Shown: positions 25,401 through 36,100 of the stretch, piece by piece | How the letters are laid out: every line of letters starts with the position of its first letter | How positions within the stretch are numbered: the stretch's first letter is position 1 | Notes under the pieces: model-generated | Database searches by the model: none | Told to the model about the DNA's origin: nothing | The model's input: the letters and a program-made list of their open reading frames with translations, nothing else | Made by a program: the position numbers and the translations under genes | Assembly: GCA_001949185.1 (NCBI GenBank) | Contig: BDGG01000001.1 | Location: forward strand, 2,745,324 to 2,809,323 | Length of the DNA: 64,000 nt | From: Ramazzottius varieornatus | Taxonomy: Eukaryota > Tardigrada > Eutardigrada > Parachela > Ramazzottiidae | Direction: 5' to 3'

Positions 25401-27442
25401 CAAAAAGCTGACGCTGCCGTTTGGGGCCATCTCCATGGGCCAAGGGCAGGAAATCCCAGCGAGAAGCCTTATCAAGTCTTCCCTGGAAAACGTAGGCTTT
25501 CACGCGAGTGTCTTGACTGCCGTCAGAGTCTAACTTCATTCGGTTTAGGGTGGATGGGTTTTACTGCAAAATTGCCATCTCGGTCTTGACTTCATGGAAG
25601 AATGTATGGAGCTCGCAGTATTGGGAGAAAAGTCCAACCCGACATTCAGGCTATGGATAACCACCGAACCTCATCCCAAGTTCTCGATCTCACTTCTTCA
25701 GGTACGTGTCCGTAGAACATTCAAAGCTGGCTCAGTGTTTCACCGGTACTTTATTTCAATGCGATAAAATGTAATTAATCTTTTCTGTTATGGATGTTGT
25801 GTTGGCCATGGTTTTCAAATTTCAGGCTTCGATTAAGTTCACCAACGATCCTCCTGCTGGTCTAAAAGCCGGTCTCAAACGGACCTTCTCCTCCGTGACG
25901 CAAGAATGGATCGACGTCTTGAACTCGCCCTATTGGAAACCTCTCATCTACTCCGTGTCCTATCTCCATTCCGTCGTCCAAGAGCGTCGAAAGTTCGGTC
26001 CGTTGGGTTGGTGTATCCCATACGAGTTCAACTGGGCGGATTGGTACGCCAGCTGCTTATTCGTTCAGCATCACCTCGAAGACCTCGACCCAAAGAAGCC
26101 AGTGTCCTTCCAAACCGTCCGGTACATGTTGGGTGAAGTTCAGTACGGTGGTCGTGTCACCGACGACTACGACAAGCGCCTCCTCAACACATTTGCCAAA
26201 GTGTGGTTCGGTGAAGAGATGTTTGACGCCAAGTTCGCATTCAGCACAGGATACAAGATTCCACGAGTCAGAACCATCCAAGAGTACCTCGAGGCTATTG
26301 AGCAGCTGCCGCCTGTCGACAGTCCTTTGGCTTTTGGACTGCATCGTAACGCCGACATTACATATCAGACCAACTATGCCACAGATATGTTCGACACCAT
26401 CATCAGTATCCAGCCGAAAGGTGTCTCGGGTGGCGCTGGCAAGACCCGTGAAGAGACAGTCAGGGAGAAGACAGAGGAGATGTTGAAGACTTTACCGAAA
26501 GACTACAACCCATTCGAGATGAAGGAAAGACTGGAGAAGATGGGCAAGAATACACCGATGAATATCTTCTTGCGGCAGGAAATTGAACGTATGCAGAAGG
26601 TGATTAGTACGGTAAGGTCCACGCTGAAGGACCTGATACTGGCCATTGACGGTACCATCATCATGAACGAGGTACATCAACACAACTACAGGACAAATTA
26701 GAGAGTCTAACCCTAAAAAAATAATTTAAAATTTGGAACGATAAAATACGGAAGAAAACAATTTATAATTTAGGTTCTTCGTGATGCGTTGGACAACATG
26801 TTCGACGGTCGTGTTCCTGCAGTGTGGAAGAAGATGTCTTGGGAAGCGACCACCATCGCTTTCTGGTTCGCCGAACTCTTGGATCGTAACACTCAATTCC
26901 TTTTCTGGCTGAACGAAGCTCGGCCAGCCACTTTCTGGATGACTGGTTTCTTCAACCCGCAAGGTTTCCTAACCGCCATGAGGCAAGAGGTAGCCCGAGC
27001 TAATAAAGGCTGGGCACTCGATACTGTCATCCTCCACAACGAAATTACCAAACTCTTCCGAGAAGATATCAAAGCCGGGCCTGACGTGAGTTACAGGAAA
27101 ATCCGAAAAGGTCATCAAATCAAAAATGGCACGGTTTCTGTTTAGGTGGGCGTGTATGTCTATGGGTTGTTCCTGGATGGTGGTAGCTGGGACAAGAAAA
27201 ATTCTCGGCTGGTGGAGTCGTCGCCCAAAGTCATGTTCACAGCGCTGCCCGTAGCGTACCTCTTTGCTGTGACTGGCGATCCACTGAAAGGTCTGAAGAC
27301 CCCGCTCTATCGTTGTCCGATCTACAAGAAACCCCGGAGGACGGACTTGACTTTCATTACGGCCATCTGGCTGGATCCCGGTGCCCTAACGCCAGATATT
27401 TGGACCTTGCGAGGTGTAGCCCTTCTCTGTGATATAAAATAA
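7473..27442 (+). CDS. DNAH5/8-like: axonemal outer-arm dynein heavy chain, DNAH5/DNAH8 type
   Basis: Motor heavy chain of the ciliary and flagellar outer dynein arm (gamma class). The 50 exons join in phase to about 4,630 residues, equal to human DNAH5 length. Exon starts-ends: 7473-7598 (or 7616), 7674-7746, 7803-7945, 8049-8241, 8374-8528, 8601-8927, 9044-9364, 9430-9627, 9718-9794, 9875-9971, 10050-10305, 10346-10575, 10663-10866, 10954-11073, 11136-11479, 11561-11729, 11802-12018, 12082-12266, 12330-12692, 12758-13059, 13263-13728, 13788-13987, 14306-14623, 14687-14894, 14976-15137, 15213-15437, 15498-15670, 15733-16086, 16421-16871, 17126-17509, 17592-17891, 17951-18218, 18285-18562, 18648-18770, 19044-19534, 19648-19843, 19916-20038, 20106-20236, 20308-21424, 22716-23197, 23265-23433, 23497-23808, 24033-24574, 24639-24829, 24906-25030, 25096-25491, 25549-25701, 25826-26671, 26774-27085, 27146-27442. 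Domains: N-terminal tail, linker, AAA1 P-loop GPAGTGKT (~1970), AAA2 GPSGAGKT (~2252), AAA3 GEQGTAKT (~2590), AAA4 GVGGSGKQ (~2956), stalk coiled coil (~3200-3500), AAA5-6, and a C-terminus ending [11 protein letters not shown]. No stop or frameshift was found. The first exon boundary and the start ATG are the weakest points. Confidence 0.96.
13093..13215 (+). mobile_element. hairpin MITE-like palindrome, copy 1
   Basis: Near-complete copy inside a dynein intron. Outer arm GGAAGCTCGGCAA..AACTCGA pairs with TCG..GTTTGTTTGGCCAGCTT. The inner arm CCAAGTGGCGCACG pairs exactly with CGTGCGCCACTTGG around a ~23-base loop containing CGGTGTTATTGGCTG. No open frame is present, so it is non-autonomous. 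Confidence 0.8.
14144..14224 (+). tRNA. tRNA-Ser(CGA): tRNA-Ser (anticodon CGA)
   Basis: It folds as a class II tRNA. The acceptor GCCGTGG pairs with CCACGGC, with discriminator G. The anticodon stem TCTGA/TCAGA encloses loop CTCGAAA, giving anticodon CGA for UCG codons. A long variable arm (TGGG..CCCG) follows, then T-arm ATAGG-TTCGAAT-CCTAT. The B-box GGTTCGAATCC is intact and the A-box region TGTCCGAGTGG is close to consensus. It has no intron and no encoded CCA. It sits on the sense strand in the dynein intron 13988-14305, so it should be an independent RNA polymerase III unit nested in a Pol II gene. Confidence 0.95.
16171..16370 (+). mobile_element. hairpin MITE-like palindrome, copy 2 (expanded)
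   Basis: It lies in the dynein intron 16087-16420. Outer arms GGAAGCTCGGCAAACAAACT and AGTTTGTTTGCCGAGCTGCC are nearly perfect inverted repeats. At 200 bp it is longer than the other copies because the middle holds two successive GGCGCAC-type segments (16215 and 16291 areas). This suggests insertion of one copy into another or internal duplication. Confidence 0.75.
21503..22097. mobile_element. non-autonomous element with compound inverted repeats
   Basis: It lies in the largest dynein intron (21425-22715). The left end GGCTCCTCTCACCACCG is the exact inverse of the right end CGGTGGTGAGAGGAGCC. Inside each end further copies of GGGCTC(C/T)TCTCACCACTT and CACCACCGAT-like units recur in the same inverted sense, giving compound subterminal repeats. 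No transposase frame is visible in the ~600 bp. It resembles a foldback or MITE-type DNA transposon derivative. Exact ends and target-site duplication are unclear, and it is unrelated in sequence to the GTGGCGCAC palindromes. Confidence 0.6.
23883..23983 (+). mobile_element. hairpin MITE-like palindrome, copy 3
   Basis: In the dynein intron 23809-24032. CCAAGTGGTGCACG and CGTGCGCCACTTGG form the inner arms. The right outer arm ends with CTGCCGAGCTTCC; the left outer arm appears truncated. Confidence 0.75.
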
Positions 27443-27719
27443 GCTTCGAAACTATTGCTGGAATTTCAGCATCTGTATGGTCTTGGGAGCCATATTATAC
27501 GTCCCAGTTCCTCTCTTGTGATCTCTGTCTTACCCGTTCTCTGCAGTCTTGGGACGCTGTTCTTTTATTTAGCTAGTCTGAACAGTAGAGTGTTCATGGC
27601 TCATTTTGCCCGATGATGGCGGTCAATACTTCCTGGTTCATTTCCCGGTACGACAAAATAATATAATGCAAAATGTTTTGGTTTCATCGCATTAAGGTCA
27701 AAAAACTAAAACAACCGTG

Positions 27720-28978
27720 CTATGACGCTTTCTCGTTCGTCTGGGGAAATTGGTTCCGTATAAGGGCGAACTCGATCAGCCGGGAGAGAAAGTCTTCCGG
27801 TGCGGTCTTCGATATCGCGAGTATCTGCAATTTATTCCGGGTTTTTTTAGCGAAAATCTGGAACGACAATCAAATACAAAGCGGGGAACTAGACTAACCT
27901 CCCCCATGGTCGACGAAGAGCTGAACGCCACTCCACATTGTGCATTCACTTCTAGTACATACAATTGCGAACTCCCTGGACCGTCCTCCCGAATGTCCAC
28001 TCTAGCGTATCCTGACCCGCCAAGTGCCAAATATGCATCTCGCGCCAGTTGCTGCAAAGTTTCCTGGTCCTTCTCCGAGGCAATCCGGTATTCGTAAACA
28101 CGTGTCGTAGGTTCATTGCCCGCCAGATCATATCCACTCCAGTATCGCTCAAACGCCAGGAAGCGTTTCTCAACGGGCAGACTCTCGTTGAAAACTCGTT
28201 CGACTGCTGGAAAGACTTTCACACCTGTCGCGCTACTTCCGGTGACTAATACGGTAAATTCCCTCCCGCTCAGAAATTTCTCTAGAAATATTCCGTCAGA
28301 TGCAGGTTCATCAAGCAATAGCTTTTCGATATGGCGAATGGCGTCTTGGGCATTGTGAACGACTGACTGGTCCGAAATACCATAACTGGCGTACGAGATT
28401 GACGGCTTAATTATCAACGGAAATCCAGTCAATTCTCCAGCAGATATTACATCCTCTTGTACCGTTTTTTTGGAACGAACCTCCACATATTTTGGCGTAG
28501 CAACATGGTGATTCAACAACGCCTGCTTTAGGCGGGGTTTGGACGTGGAGATGTGGTAAAAGGTGGCATCTGATCCAGTGAAGGGGACGTTCAGCGTTTC
28601 GATGTACCGAATAACGGTTAGACCCGGATATCCGTCGACCTCGGTACCGTCAATCAAGTTGAGGAGAACCAGCTGACATCCATCTGCTTTCAAGCGGTCG
28701 CTTTCTCGCACCAGTCCGTCCAGCAAATCCCGGAAGTTCTCAAGATTGGTTGAATGGATGGTGACTTGGGCGAAGGCAGCTCGGCGCAAAGCGGTGGAAA
28801 GATCCTGTCGCTGCTCCTCTTTCCCATATCTGCGAGGAGAGAACTAGTTTACCTGGAAATTGAGTTACAACCAAGAAAGTTCTACATACTCATTGGTAAG
28901 CAACAGCGAATCTGAAACTGCATGGTCCGTAGATAATTCTCCAACAAGTATATGCACAGCTATCTTACTAGGGTCCAT
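27720..28978 (-). CDS. D-alanine-D-alanine ligase-like ATP-grasp protein, copy 1
   Basis: Exons on the minus strand: 28978-28890, 28829-27899, 27824-27720. They give 374 residues, a normal Ddl length. Start ATG at 28978 matches that of the paralogue at 45747. Ddl-like features in order: an N-terminal VGELSTDHAVS segment resembling the first substrate loop; VPFTGS (~111) before SKPRLK; the ATP-grasp lysine in IIKPS (~171) with a following Gly; EKFLSGREFTV (~213); and metal ligands ARVDI (~305) and LEVN (~322). In bacteria the family joins two D-Ala for peptidoglycan, a pathway animals lack, so the substrate here is unknown. The usual P-G after the metal Asn is replaced (NAQCG). Its 3' end converges on the dynein gene. 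Horizontal origin followed by intron gain is likely but inferred. Confidence 0.85.
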
Positions 28979-30113
28979 GTTCCACACATGGAATAATTAA
29001 CCTGGCCTGCTGCCATGACATCTCGCCGAATGTGGGCAGTGCTTGGAAAAGTTGACCAAGAAAATACGGCACGCATTTATACGGAATGAGCAAAAATACT
29101 TTCGGCACAATGGCACGAGGTTAAAAAGAACAAGTTTGTTTGGTCGGGCAGAAGCGAGACGCTACTATGCAAATGATGAATCAGTTCTTTGTTAGGCTGC
29201 GCACCGCTAAAGTCAACAAGATGTACCTGTTGAACAAACGTAAATCTATGAGTAACTGCGAAACAGTTTTCTCAAACTCCTCAATGAACTTGCTCTTCCT
29301 GCCGTGCACCACAACTTTCGTGCAGAGAAAAGATTTAATACTGAGATTAGCCAACTATTGGCAGAATTTCGTTGTTGAAGCCTACGTACCGTATCCGCTG
29401 CACAGTAGCGGACGTTAGTACTGTTTGTGTACTATAGAATCACAATAAAAAGGAGTACCGCCATTAAATCCGGTGGTTCTTGGACTGTGGGCACTTCAGA
29501 ATTTCAACCGGGGCAGTAACGTTTACAGGTACGGGAACGGGTATATTGAGTTGCGGTACGATACGACGCGAAGCGGGTGTACCCACTACTGTACAGGTTG
29601 TACGAGTATGAACTGACGAATTACTCACCCGAAGGTCCGCCCATCAAACTGTGCTGTCCAATAAGACGTCCTGCTGTCGTTTGGCAAAACAAGACGGCCA
29701 GTCCAGCTACAAAAGTTTGGCGCATATGGAAATTTCGCCATGTTCTGCTGACTTTATCGGTTTTTATCCTATCAACTTGTGATACCTACCTACCTTTCCA
29801 CTTATTTTGTCATCGCTCCTTGCCGACTCGAGTGTTTATTCTTCTAGGCTACGTTACCACTGTCTTGTTTGTAGGCGATGGATTGACGCTCGCAGGACTC
29901 TCTGGGAATCCAACTCCATCTCATCCAGGACGCACTTCCGGTCATCCCAATCACCGTCCTCTCGGGATTTACCATCAACGACTCTTCTCGTTTGCTAAAA
30001 ATGTCGATTGACGCCGGACTACTTTAACGATCCCGATCCACTTGCGGACGTTCTTCCTAAAGATGTTTATCGAAGACGGGATGCCGTGTGATTTCTTTGC
30101 AGACAGTGAGAAG
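28979..30113. other. divergent region between ATP-grasp copy 1 and EGFR exon 1A
   Basis: Head-to-head upstream region of the minus-strand ligase and the plus-strand receptor. It probably carries both promoters and an EGFR 5' UTR exon. A TTTCTTTGCAG acceptor-like site at about 30092-30102 directly precedes the 1A start exon. The open frame 29577-30011 has no recognisable domain. Confidence 0.4.
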
Positions 30114-33100
30114 ATGTCCTCCGGATTCCGTCATGTCAAGACCGCTCTACCGTTTCTTCTGCTCCTCGTTTTAATTGGAAATACGGAGGGCTTTGGACGT
30201 CCACGAGAACAGTTCCCGGAGAAAGGTAAGTGTCCACCGAGAGAAAATTTTCTTCGTATCCGTTCGGCTTCGGAATTAGAGAAGGCAGTCTTATATCGAC
30301 CGGCGTACATAACAATACGGATATAAGGCTAATTAAGCAAAATGTTAACCTATATATCTGCAGTTTCTGTGCGGAAGATGTGTCGATGTTGCTTTCGGTG
30401 TTTATGTGATGTAATGTAGCGGAACCAAGTGGAAATGCGGTTGAGTGCGCAACGTGAATGTGAACAAAAAACTCGTGGCGTTCTTTTAACCGTTAGATAG
30501 AAAACGAGGAGCCTGTATACATAGAATAAGTCGAGATTACGGCAGGTGAGCGAACTCAAAGCGGCTTGTTGTTGTTTGAGATGGAAAACATCTTGTGAGC
30601 CGTGTTGGTTTGACTTTGATTTGACATCGCGAGTCGGACAAGTGTCTGGACAATAGTAATCATGCCGGTACAAATTGGGTGTTTAATGCTGGCCCGGATG
30701 GAATCTCAATTTCACGACAGATAACGTTTGAGATATTGAATTTTATTGAGCATGTATCCTAGTTGTGTTCGCCTTTGTCTAGCCTGAGAAGTGTTTCGAG
30801 TGTGGGGACCAAAGGCTCTTTTACGGATTTGCCATGAGAATAAGCAGGATTGACTGTCCCTTTAGGCCAACAATTACACCCGTACACTCGCGCTTCTTAT
30901 CCCTCTATAATCTCTTGGGCTTGAAGGCTACGACGGAGAGTCTTTTGCGGCCTTTCGACCACGACTGATATCTGTCTGGGAAATTTGAGCTACACGGAGC
31001 ATTCCATCGCACACTTGACCAGTTGTGAGGAAAGATATCATAAATATGCGCTGCACTCTTACCTGTGCTCTTTTGTCCGGACATATTTACCCTCTCCCTC
31101 CACGTCTTCTTGTAGAAAAATATTACTTTTCGGTCCTTTGCTCAAACGGCAGTCAACATTGCTTCGTTTGACGTTCGTCGTTCACCATCCAAGGGAACAA
31201 CTTCGTTCGAATTCGACACACCAGGAATTTCAAAGCCTAGTCGACGGCGAACCTCTTTTCGGATTTCTCCAAAATATTTTAAAAGTAAATTTAAAAATAA
31301 CAAAATTAGAATCTGACTTTCTTGCATATTTTCTAAACTTTTTCGTCGGATGTCAAGTGTTAATGTGGCATGTAATTGCTTAACGGGCAAAGTTTATGTG
31401 TTTTCGCCGCAGTGTTCGTCGAGTGCGCGGAAACTAAGCATTGGGTCGCCCTCGTCCGCATAACAAAAAGCAAGACAGCACAGCGTTCTTTGGTGCTCTT
31501 CGCGCCACACCCTGCTGTGTTCAGACACTTGGCAGCCATGTCGTTGCCAATTTGCGGACGTTCTTCAAGATATCCAGTTCTGTTATGATAGCGTCCAACA
31601 GGGAAATGGATCATTTCGCTCTTCGTACCGTATCTTGTTGATCGTGGGAGGTATTTCCGCATTCACAAGTCCCAACTGTCTCTCCAATATATTTGAGCCT
31701 TCCCTTCCAATCTCTGTGTTTACTAAATAGTCTAACCCGAAGAGATACGCAACCATTCGGCCTCGGAGAGATGTCATAAACACGCTCTAGAATTTACGTC
31801 AAGCTTTCTGTGAATGGATAGGCCTTATTGAGCACTATCTTATCGACGACATAAGGATGAGTCTTATAGCGTCTTGTGGTAATTTAGCGGAAGGAAATGG
31901 CAGGCCGCAAGCTCGATGATTCAGTATAGTGCGTCAGAAGTGTACGGTAACAACGTCGCGTACTTCCGCCCGTATCGAGAGACCCGTCGACAAGATATCG
32001 CTTGGCGGTTTCATGTTGGTTTCATGGCGTCGTTATGACCAACGAGGTCTTCAGCACGAGTTCGCGCTCGTGTCAGGTCGCGGCAATAAAGGAATCTGTC
32101 TTGATATTGTTTCTGGCTCGCAGCTGTCAAACTCGACTTGTGACTTTATATCGGCAAAAACTCGTTTTGTGCGTCGGGTTTACACCCCAATATAGGAAGT
32201 ATGATCAGGGTGTTGCGAGCAGAAATCAGCTGAGTCACACGCTGATTAACAACCAATTTTCTGCGTCGCCTGATTTTTTTAATTGTCCGAAACAACGCAG
32301 TAGCTTTTAGAGCACATATACGGCTCATACTAGAATATATGTTCCAGATTGAATATCTAATTTATCGAATTCATTGTTGAAGTTTTTGTGCGGAATTTTT
32401 CACTGGGAAGGGGTTCTCGCTTTTGATGGATGGGAATAAGTTTGATTAAAGATCGTGTTTGACGCAAGCGGGCATTTTCTTCCTTCTCACTTCGATCAGC
32501 AAACAAATGGGTTAGATCAAAACAAGCATTTATCCACGTACAAGTCTTTATTGAATATCCTGCGTGAACTGGCTGGTCGAATGTCAGAGCAAACATTGTT
32601 ATACCCCACCGCGTCGTTACTTTTGCCGCTAATCGCTGTCGACACGGGAAAATTCGCCTGCATCGACGCTTTACAGCTCTTCAGAGTCTCCCTTACTTTA
32701 CGACCAGCTATAAAATCATATGGACATCCAAGGGTGAAAAAGTTGGCGCTGCACTTTTCAAAGGGCTCCTTTCATCGCCGTAGTGCCATATTTCCGGTTG
32801 GCGCGTGTTTGACAGTTTTGGCTATCTGCATGTTGAGACACCCTCTCTTTACAGGCGTATCGCACGACCAGAGATAATATGAGGCCTTCAGTGTAAGAAG
32901 AAATCCCAAGAGCGTTAATGAGCACATTTCCCATCTTTGCTCAAGCGGCTGTTTCTATCGTTCCCGCGCTTGACGATCGTCCCTTGTGCGTGTGTCGTCC
33001 GCATTCCAATCTCGCAGGCGCACTTCTCAATTGACGCATTTCACTTAGGACCATTATCTGCTAGGAACTCTCTAACTAATCCCGGAAATCCGCGTATGTT

Positions 33101-36100
33101 TTGGGCCTAGATTCCCTTCGGACCCTCTTTCGGCCAGTAATTCCGAGACTAATTCCATTCGGTCAGAAGTTTGTTCCTGGTTCCTGATCCACGAGTGTAA
33201 TTCACCGATCTCGAGGAACCACACACCTTATCTGGTGGGTTTTCCGCGAAATCGAGCTGCGTACTCGTCAGTTGAGCTGATCAGGATGTGCGTATACTGT
33301 CGAGCAAGCATAGCGAGGAACCATCACGAACTTCAAACATGTGTACTCTGCCCACCACCACATGTTTTTTGAGATGTGGCCAGTTTATCTTGGTTAGAAG
33401 AGAGTTAGGCATATGCTACAGTCATTTATAAATAAATAATTATCAATCGATCATTGAGGATTCTAACAGATGATGATCTGTATCATCTTTCTCCTCTCTG
33501 GACATTCGAGAAATTTCCAAACAGAAGACGTAATCACTTTCCATTCTCCGAGCCTGTAATCGCGTTGCCTTGTGAAAAATTTCTTCTAATCATTGTCTGA
33601 GCTTAAGACTGTCCAGTCCCTGTACGCAGGTTCTTGGACTTTCATCTGACAGCTTGGCGAGCATACAGATTTCGTGTTGATTGCCTGCTGTCTGAAGTTG
33701 CTTCAGTCTGTCCGACGTCAGTGTGAAATTCCTAGTCAGCAATCTCGTCAGCGCGCGTTTTTCCCTCGCCACGCTCCTGTGGTCTCGAACAAGATGATGC
33801 GCAGGTCCCAGTGTTCATCCATCACCATTAGCATGCATTGATGGAACTTTTGGATTCGGTTCCAGTCTCTTGTGCCGTAGCTGTATGTGCTCAGAGGATC
33901 AGTTGGTACTTGACAGATGACAGCTCCGACAATCCACGACATTTACGCAGAGCTTGAGTCTCTCGATGAGTCTCGAGTAGCTGCAGAACGAATCATCCGA
34001 AGCGTGTTGTGTAAACAAGAACAGGCTCAACGAGGAGAATGAAGAAGCTCCAGATCATATCCGTAACATGAGAACTCCCAGTTCCGCAAAATTCACCCGC
34101 GCCACCTGTCGGTGGTATTGCCTCCGCAGTGACGTCGTTGCAGCCAAGGTGGCGCTGTGGTACGAATCAGAGTCGAAATGTACGATGAAGTTTTGAACAA
34201 TTTCGAATTCAGTTGAAGTCGTTTTGCAGTTTGGTGATGCTTGCTCTGCTTACGGATCTAACTTAAAATATCGACTTATGATATCGACTGTTTACCGTCG
34301 TCTTGCCAGAGGAAGAATCAGAACTAGAACGACCCCGACCTTATGTGGGCCACTGGATTGAAGAGCTTTGTTGATGCCGCGTTCGAGTAGGTCGTGAAAA
34401 GCAAACAATTAAACATCCACCATAAAGATTAGAGTCGAGGTCAAATTCATAAGGTCTGCCCTTTGTCTTCCGAACTGAGCTTGGTCGGCACGAGGCTGGA
34501 AAGTTTAATGGATATGGATACAAATATTATGCAGACGAAATTGCCGGGCGTTTTAGAGTACAGCACCTTTTCTTCAAGGCAAGATCATCATTACTGCTCT
34601 CTTCGTGCAGATATGCGATGATTATCTGGTCATAGCGTGTTGCCCATGCTGTTGTTGATATTTGATAAAGATCGGGAAATTGTTGAGCACGAGATAGGCA
34701 AGACGGAGCGTAATTGACCAGCACCGAGCGTGCCATATTCTTCCTGGATTGCAGAATGTGGTGTGGTGACAACAGAATACCACTCTCCACTCTCTCCTAT
34801 CTAATGACACACATCTCGGATAATTTAAAATTGACAAATTGCCCATGCGAACTGCATTCCACTGCATGTCCGAAGATGTATCCTGCTTGGGGAGAAGTAA
34901 CAGGTGAAGAAGGCCACGAGGCGCATCACAGTGGCCACTTCAGACAATATTCCGAGACTTTGGTCAAACATTGGTCAAGCAAGCCGTCCTTTTTCCTGTT
35001 TCTTCTCACAGCCACGGATACCGGCTCGGAGAGAAAGATCTGGGGAAATACCTCCAGGTGACGGAAATGGGAGAATCTGCTCGTTTCAGAAACCTAGGGC
35101 AGACCACGTAGTCGATGGTGTACGTAGGCTTTAGACTTGGTGTGCGGACTACAGACCGTAAAAAGTTTATCAGGATCAAATAGCGGAAGTATTTGCAGTG
35201 GTTTACATAATATTTTTTCAGGCTTCAGGAAGGTTTAAACCTACACCGAGGACGTTGTGCGAGAAATTTGGAAGGGTGGATTCAGCTGCTCGAAGATGTT
35301 TAGACAGGGGAGTTCTGCACACACCTGCGTACTGGCACTATAGGTGGCGATGTTTGGAGCCAGTCTGAGCTCCCTCGTAGGGAGATAGGAGAAGAAAGCA
35401 AATTAGGTTTATGTAGCGGGAAAGGGCGTGGTCATAGCCGTACCTGTTGATCTTGTGGCTGATGGCTACGGATCAGAGCGCGGATCGATGTTCTACAGGT
35501 ATACGTAGATACGGAGACTGTACGGCAGCTCGGAATGTACCTGCTGCTGACAGTTGAAGGTGCTGAGATGTGATACAGGCAGTTGAATTCATGCCATCAA
35601 AATCTTCTTGACCAAGGTGTCTGTTTTGTGCTGCGCTTTGCGTCTTTTGCGTATGTACGAAAGCCAAAAGTGTGACTCGAGTAAATAATCTGGATTTTGT
35701 CTGATGGTTCGCTTGTTGTGATATTGCACACGGAGTTTCGATCGGTGTCGCAGTTGCAGCTGTACTTACTTGGCAGCGTTGTTATCCAAAAGTTGTACCA
35801 GCTGATTGGCGCTTGTATACGATGTGGCTTTTGATATAGAGCACAACTTTTATGCATGTGAACGGTTATATGTTTATATTGATAACGAAATCTCTGTGCT
35901 TGGTCCCGTTTTGATAAACGTGCGGAAACCTAAACGGCCTTCGTGGAAAGTTTGTGGACGTTGAGCGGCTGAAGAATATCGTGTCGTGTCGGGAAAGCCG
36001 AAGATTTTTCTTGGCGGTGTTGTTTTGTGGTTTATTGGTGGAGTGTTTTTTTGCGATTGTGGCTTTACGGCTCGGCGAGCTTTGTTGTACGGACCTTTAT

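Noticed and set aside
32455-32877. 140-codon plus-strand frame inside the EGFR first intron
   Set aside because: No recognisable domain, no convincing start context or splice structure. One frame of this length is not surprising in 8 kb.
33590-33942. two adjacent minus-strand frames that might be a decayed retroelement
   Set aside because: No reverse transcriptase, integrase or gag-like motif can be seen and the frames do not join sensibly.
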